From Lantana camara (taxonomy: Eukaryota; Streptophyta; Magnoliopsida; Lamiales; Verbenaceae): 64,000 nucleotides of DNA. Position numbers and translations under genes: made by a program. The notes below the pieces were generated by a model. That model was not told the DNA's origin, did not search any database, and saw only the letters and a program-made list of their open reading frames with translations. Where the stretch lies: assembly GCA_037501455.1 (NCBI GenBank), contig CM074858.1, positions 15,922,501 through 15,986,500 of the forward strand, in the 5' to 3' direction. Shown here one piece after another: positions 59,479-64,000 of the stretch (within the stretch, counting starts at the first letter, position 1; every line of letters starts with the position of its first letter).

Positions 59479-60042
59479 GTAAGTCTTCTCTTCTCTTTGG
59501 TACTTTAATTTCTTGTATTTCAATTGAGATAAGTTAGACCCTAGTTCTATGAAGCATGCTTATGTGTGTTTTCTTGGGATTTCTTGATTCTATTATGAGT
59601 TTTGGCATGAGTAGAACTAGGAATTGGCATGAAATTGAAATTTTTAGGCATTAAGAGGGTGAACCCTAATCTCTTAATTAAGCATGTTGGATATAATTCT
59701 TCTGAATTCTTGCTCCTTAGTCGAGTTTTGCACATGCTAGAGTTAGGTGTTTGCAATGTATTGGAAAATTTGGCCCTTGCTCTTACACATTGTCATGAAT
59801 TTTGCAAATTTTGGAGAATTGTTGCGGGTGGTTATTTACACGTTTGTGGATGAAATTGAGGCACTATGATCTTTAAACGAATTTGGTAATATAGAGGGCT
59901 AAGTCTAGGTATCGGGAGACGAAATGTCATGCTTTATTTGATGAAATCCTAGACTTCTTATTGGTGCTTACAAGATGTTCGATAAAATGCCCCATTGAAC
60001 TTGAATTGATTTTGTTGTTGATATGGGGGTATTTTTGTGCAG
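59479..60042 (+). other. Putative leader intron of ORF2 (564 bp)
   Basis: GTAAGTCTTCTC at 59479 and ATTTTTGTGCAG ending at 60042 are consensus plant splice sites. The interior is T-rich. The acceptor lies 5 bp before the ATG at 60048. Confidence 0.5.
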
Positions 60043-60047
60043 GAATT

Positions 60048-61289
60048 ATGGGACGCAACAAGAGACCCGCCCCTCTGCAACTCACCTCCTCGTCCGGCCC
60101 AACCGGCCGCCAACCACGGGATTCCGTGAATGTCATATTGGAAGGGCTTGGGAACCCTTATAACAGGAATACCACGCGCAATATCATGCCCACCAAGTTC
60201 CCGCATCTCGCCACACTTCGGAGATTAGGAGTTTGGGAAGAGATTGAGGTTTTGTTCAACAATATAGGGTGGAGGACGTTCATTATGGTTCCGGCTAATA
60301 CATATCCGGAATTGACAACCGCATTCTTCACCACCATGACTTGGGACCAAGTCAACACCAAGCTCAATTTCACATTAGATGGAGAGGATACCGAATCATT
60401 AACTCTAGATGAGATTCGGGATGCCTTAGGGTTTCCTATGTGCGAGATGACAACGTTGCCAAATTGGTCTACTGAGGACAGGGAGGCGGTGTGGCGGTCT
60501 TTCCCTCTCAAAGCTGGTGCCCCGGCCTACAACCCGCGTAATACTAAGGCCACATGGCTTGATAGCTTAGTCTGGCGAATGGTGCATAGACTCCTAGCTA
60601 TGGGAATATGTGCTAGGCATGAGAGTGATGGCAATATAAACGGATTTGAGTTGGCCATCATGTATTTCATGAAGGAGGGGGTGCAGTTTGATGCCACAAC
60701 GGAATTCATGTACAAGCTAAAGGAGGTGGCAGGCAGGGCGTCGGGAACTATAGGTCATGGAGCCTATGTGACGAAGCTTGCCAAAGAGGTAAGATGGCTT
60801 GAAGAGGATACGGAGCCCTTATCCAACTTTCCCTATGTTGAAGAGCAGACGTTCATCAAGATGGACCTATTCATCCGATGGTCTGCCGGGAGCCTAAAGG
60901 ACAGGGTTTTACCCTGGTATCCGGAAAGGGAAAGGAACCGGTTTGAGCGAATGTACAGGTGGGGTGTGGCCAAATATGATGACCTCACTATTGATCAGCA
61001 AAGGAGGCTTGCTCAGATACCGGATCGGGAGGAAGGCGGGCGAGGAGCACAGATGCCAATGGTCCAAGACGACGAGGAGGAAATCCCCGCTTACATGCGG
61101 GATTATATGGCATCCCAGAATGCGCGGATGGATAGCTTTGTAGAGCATGTGGACTCCCGGCTTGATGCCTTGCAGCTCCACATTGATGGGCAGTTCGAGA
61201 ATCTCCACGCATACCTCGCCAAACAATTTGGAGGCGCCGGAGCGAGTAGCTCAAGCCAGCCGCCACATTACCCGCCACCTTTTCCTTGA
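60048..61289 (+). CDS. Athila second ORF (ORF-1/env-position protein), 413 aa
   Basis: Located where Athila elements carry their third gene, often called env-like. It starts MGRNKRPAPLQLTSSSG, basic and polar, then a globular region (LATLRRLGVWEEIEVLFNNI, WRMVHRLLAMGI), and ends in a helical, coiled-coil-like stretch (MDSFVEHVDSRLDALQLHI) plus a Ser/Pro tail. It resembles the ATHILA ORF-1 family of plant retrotransposon proteins; function unknown. No signal peptide or transmembrane segment is seen from this start. An upstream in-frame ATG (59961) would add a hydrophobic segment, but that stretch looks like intron. The ORF is intact, like gag-pol. Expression from a spliced or internally initiated RNA is inferred. 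Confidence 0.75.
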   Translation: MGRNKRPAPLQLTSSSGPTGRQPRDSVNVILEGLGNPYNRNTTRNIMPTKFPHLATLRRLGVWEEIEVLFNNIGWRTFIMVPANTYPELTTAFFTTMTWDQVNTKLNFTLDGEDTESLTLDEIRDALGFPMCEMTTLPNWSTEDREAVWRSFPLKAGAPAYNPRNTKATWLDSLVWRMVHRLLAMGICARHESDGNINGFELAIMYFMKEGVQFDATTEFMYKLKEVAGRASGTIGHGAYVTKLAKEVRWLEEDTEPLSNFPYVEEQTFIKMDLFIRWSAGSLKDRVLPWYPERERNRFERMYRWGVAKYDDLTIDQQRRLAQIPDREEGGRGAQMPMVQDDEEEIPAYMRDYMASQNARMDSFVEHVDSRLDALQLHIDGQFENLHAYLAKQFGGAGASSSSQPPHYPPPFP

Positions 61290-62875
61290 GTGATTTCTTT
61301 TCTAGTCCTTCATTTTCTTTGCCTTGGTCTGTATGATGATATAATTCACCACACTAACCTAACTAATTGCACTGTGCTAATTATTCTTATGGTTATTTGA
61401 GATACTTGACGACAGGGCCTTCTTGTTAATTGCATGTTGATTATCATTTGCTCTGCTTAGCTTATGATCCGTGTTTTAGTCGTTTAAGTGCAGGTTAGGG
61501 TTGCTGAATAGCTTGTTGCCGGGTTCTTTGCTGTTTTGAGGGAGTTTTCTTTTTGCCTTCTTTCCTTTTTCTTTTATGCATGAGGACATTGCATGGTTTA
61601 AGTTTGGGGGAGAGGGGCAAAAAGTTTTGGATTGTATTGCTACTATTTTGCATAGGAAGTTGCATTGGGGGATTTACTTACTTGATATTGGGTATCTTTG
61701 AGCATGAAAAGATGATTGCTGAAAATAAGCCAAAATTTTTCATTTTTCGATGAGGTTTGTTTGTTGGAATTTTGCCAAAGTGAGTAGGCTAGACGAATGC
61801 ATGAAGTTAGGTGTGAGTATTGATACTTTGGAATGATGGGATATCCTTATTTTGGTGCACATTGGAACAAGGTCATGTACTTAGGTTAGGATACTGAGTT
61901 AGTAATTCTTGAATAATACTGAGAAGTGGATTAGGAGGCATTTTAGTCCTATTGAAGCGAAATTTTGAATTGACGAAGAGTTAGGGAGATGACTTAGGCA
62001 TTCATGTCGGAGGTAGCCTCGCTATTGAGCCATTTGTACTAAAGAACGAAATCCTATTGACCCCGCTGAGCCTAAGTGTTGTGCCATTAATTTTTGTAGC
62101 CGCATTATAAGCCACAGGCACAGCACCATAAACCTACCCTTGAGTCACACTTTGCTCACTCGGTCGAATCGATTGAAGATTGCTGCTAAGTTCCTGATAA
62201 GGAATCAAGAGAAGAATTAAGAGATACTCTTAGATGCTGAAAGAAAAGAAGAATTCAAAAGGAAGTAGTAAAAGAACGAGCTGTGTAAGCAACAAGTAGA
62301 CAGAAAAAAAAAAAAAAAAAAAAAGAGAAGAACATAAAAAAAATTATGGAGAAAAACATTGAGTAGATTTGAAACAGAAGAAACTTTAGACTGTCTACAT
62401 GTGACAAACTTAGACAAAGTCTAAGTTTGGGGGAGTTTAACGGGGAAAGACAAAGATGGCGACCAAGGAGATTTGAATGGGTGAGCTGGGTGTGTTGAGT
62501 CACTACTATACTAAAAATTCCATAACCTTAAACCCGAGCCCACATTACAAGCCTCGAAAGACCTTCCGATCCCTAATTCTGGGTAAATTCCATTAGTGGA
62601 GGTAGGTGCGAAGAATGTTTTCCGAAGTCTATCATTGGTACTTAGGAAGGAATCATTAGTTTGGTGTTCTGACCATTGTACATTCTCTTGTTCGAATTCA
62701 CACGCTACACGAGGATATTTGATTTATACCATTGTGTTGATTCTTGTGCCTGATTGAAATGTGTTTGATAGGCTAGACTTGTTTCAGTGAAATTCTGAAA
62801 ATTGCCCCATTGAGAGATTGATTTTGAGGTTGGTTTGATGTAATTTTCTCGATTGCTCGAGGACGAACAATATTT
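61290..62875 (+). other. 3' non-coding region of Athila B
   Basis: No coding region. It holds two further copies of aagtttgggggag (61600-61612, 62423-62435), a poly-A tract at about 62305-62324, and conserved Athila-type blocks such as cccgagcccacattacaagc at about 62536. Confidence 0.7.
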
Positions 62876-62890
62876 AAGTTTGGGGGAGTT
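62876..62890 (+). promoter_or_regulatory. Polypurine tract of Athila B
   Basis: aagtttgggggagtt directly precedes the 3' LTR at 62891. The same 13-mer occurs at 59069, 61600 and 62423. Confidence 0.85.
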
Positions 62891-64000
62891 TGATGTATTG
62901 GTTTATTGCATGGATTTGTAGGGCAATTTTAGTTAAATTCAAGCAGTTTCAAGAACTTATAGCGTGATTTATGCTCCTTATTAGGTACCTTTCACCTTGG
63001 AGTTGAAAAGACGGAGTAAAAGCAAAACCATGCAATAAAGGGCGAAAAACGAGAAAGTCTAGGGGACACGCCCGTGTCCCCATGGAAGAGTAAACTGAGA
63101 CACGCCCGTGTCTCAGTACAGAAGTAACCCTCGGATTTCAGGAGGTGACACGCCCGTGTCACCAATGTAGAGTAATTTGTTGCACGGCCGTGACTTGGTA
63201 CAGAGAAGCCTGGAGATTTTGCACGCCCGTGTCATCAAGAAGAACAGGTCTTGACACCCCCGTGTCAAGTAAGAAAAGCGCGGATACGTTTTAATATGTG
63301 ACACGGGCGTGTCACAATTTTAGGCATGAGCTTTGCACGCCCGTGTCACGGGGCGGTTTAGGATTTGGAACTTCTATTTAAGAGCGGATTTGAGGCGGAA
63401 TAAGGGAGCTTTTTGACGGATAGCTACCCAGAAGTTCAAGAACACTCGGAGAAGGAAGAAACACGAAGACATAGAGTTCAAGAGTCATTCCAAGCACAAG
63501 ACTTTATCAATTTGGTTTTATTTACTGCTTTCCGATCAAACTAATTTCTCAAGTTTTGGTTTTCAAGTATAATATAGTTAGTTTCTCGCTTTAGATTCGT
63601 TTTTGGATAATTAGGTTAGAATTCAGAATTATTAATTCCGTTTTGATGTTGATGTTAGACATGAGTATTTTGAATGCCATTCTTTTGATTTTAATGAGTT
63701 TTAATTCAAATATGAGGAACTAATCTCCTAGGGTTAGGGGGTAAGGATTATGCATCTAAGGTGTTTGAATTAATGCTCGAGTCAATTTGTGTGATTCTTT
63801 GTTAGGAAAACGGTATTGAGTAAGCTGGGAATGGATTGGCCATCCATGAACATATTGTAAACTATCCGATAATCGAGAGATTGAGGATAATTGAGAGTGT
63901 TTTCCAAAACTTAGACTTTTTGGGCTTAAAGAAATTTAACCCTAATTTCTACAACCCGTATTTAGAATTCCATGCCAAGCCGCTAGGTTTTAAATACACT
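62891..64000 (+). repeat. 3' LTR of Athila B (first 1110 of about 1528 bp)
   Basis: Co-linear with 51738-52847 with no indels. The palindrome array is repeated at 63062-63345 with every dyad intact. The window ends inside it. Confidence 0.95.

Larger units (their letters stand above)
51738..64000 (+). mobile_element. Athila B: young, coding-competent Athila retrotransposon (right end outside window)
   Basis: Layout: 5' LTR (51738-53265), tRNA-Asp primer site, one long gag-pol ORF, a spacer with a palindrome array, a second ORF, a long 3' non-coding region with repeated polypurine motifs, and a 3' LTR from 62891 that runs off the window. Across the 1110 comparable LTR bases I count six differences, all transitions and no indels (0.54%). 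That implies a recent insertion. It sits in the 3' LTR of a Tekay-like element; the five bases before it are atttt, but the right flank is not visible. Confidence 0.95.

Noticed and set aside
59961..60047. Signal peptide or transmembrane start for the second Athila ORF
   Set aside because: The hydrophobic codons coincide with the T-rich tract and acceptor of a likely intron; ATG 60048 fits better.
62305..62324. Poly-A tail of a LINE or processed gene
   Set aside because: It is internal to the Athila B 3' region, with no target duplication or adjacent coding sequence.

Overview
The window is nuclear DNA from a flowering plant, almost certainly a eudicot. It is AT-rich and built mainly of nested transposable elements whose families (Athila and Tekay-like Ty3/gypsy, Ty1/copia, CACTA, hAT, MULE, MITEs) are plant-specific. 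The only recognisable host gene is a broken PR-1/CAP gene of the STS14 type. A second, unidentified host-like fragment lies near 27.7 kb. I found no rRNA, tRNA gene or CRISPR. The species cannot be named from the sequence.

Layout. 1-14536: the 3' part of a CACTA transposon (TNP2 C-terminus, a second transposase-associated gene, subterminal repeats, terminal CACTA end). Its second gene is split by a minus-strand Athila element (A1, 2437-10703, TSD gcatc), which is itself split by a 2.0-kb solo LTR (5677-7686). 14537-18233: intergenic, with copy 1 of a dispersed duplication. 18239-26907: a Ty1/copia element (201-bp LTRs, TSD gtaga) split by a second, pol-less Athila copy (A2, 19240-23870), whose LTR carries a hAT MITE (20085-20863, 8-bp TSD). 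28078-35996: a minus-strand Tekay-like element with a decayed pol (TSD gtaac). 36-39 kb: intergenic with a minisatellite and a MITE inside a MITE. 39235-40942: STS14-like pseudogene interrupted by a deleted hAT element. 41965-42845: copy 2 of the duplication, abutting a MULE fragment. 44.3-51.7 kb: a plus-strand Tekay-like element, decayed. Its 3' LTR was the target of Athila B (51738 to beyond 64000), the youngest and only coding-competent element: one uninterrupted 1813-codon gag-pol, a second ORF, and LTRs differing at 6 of about 1110 sites.

Most unusual signal. Athila B carries an array of about 20-bp inverted repeats, core GACACG-SS-CGTGTC at roughly 38-40 bp spacing. The array occurs twice: in the LTR, just upstream of its TATA-like box (51909-52192, repeated at 63062-63345), and between pol and the second ORF (59077-59280), just upstream of a leader-like stretch with a consensus intron. 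Bases flanking the core differ from copy to copy but stay complementary across each dyad (27 extra paired positions in 8 copies). This looks like a conserved dyad or hairpin, possibly a regulatory module re-used for an internal promoter. Palindromes of similar size and design but different sequence occur in the Tekay-like LTRs, in the solo LTR and in Athila A. Functions for these are inference.
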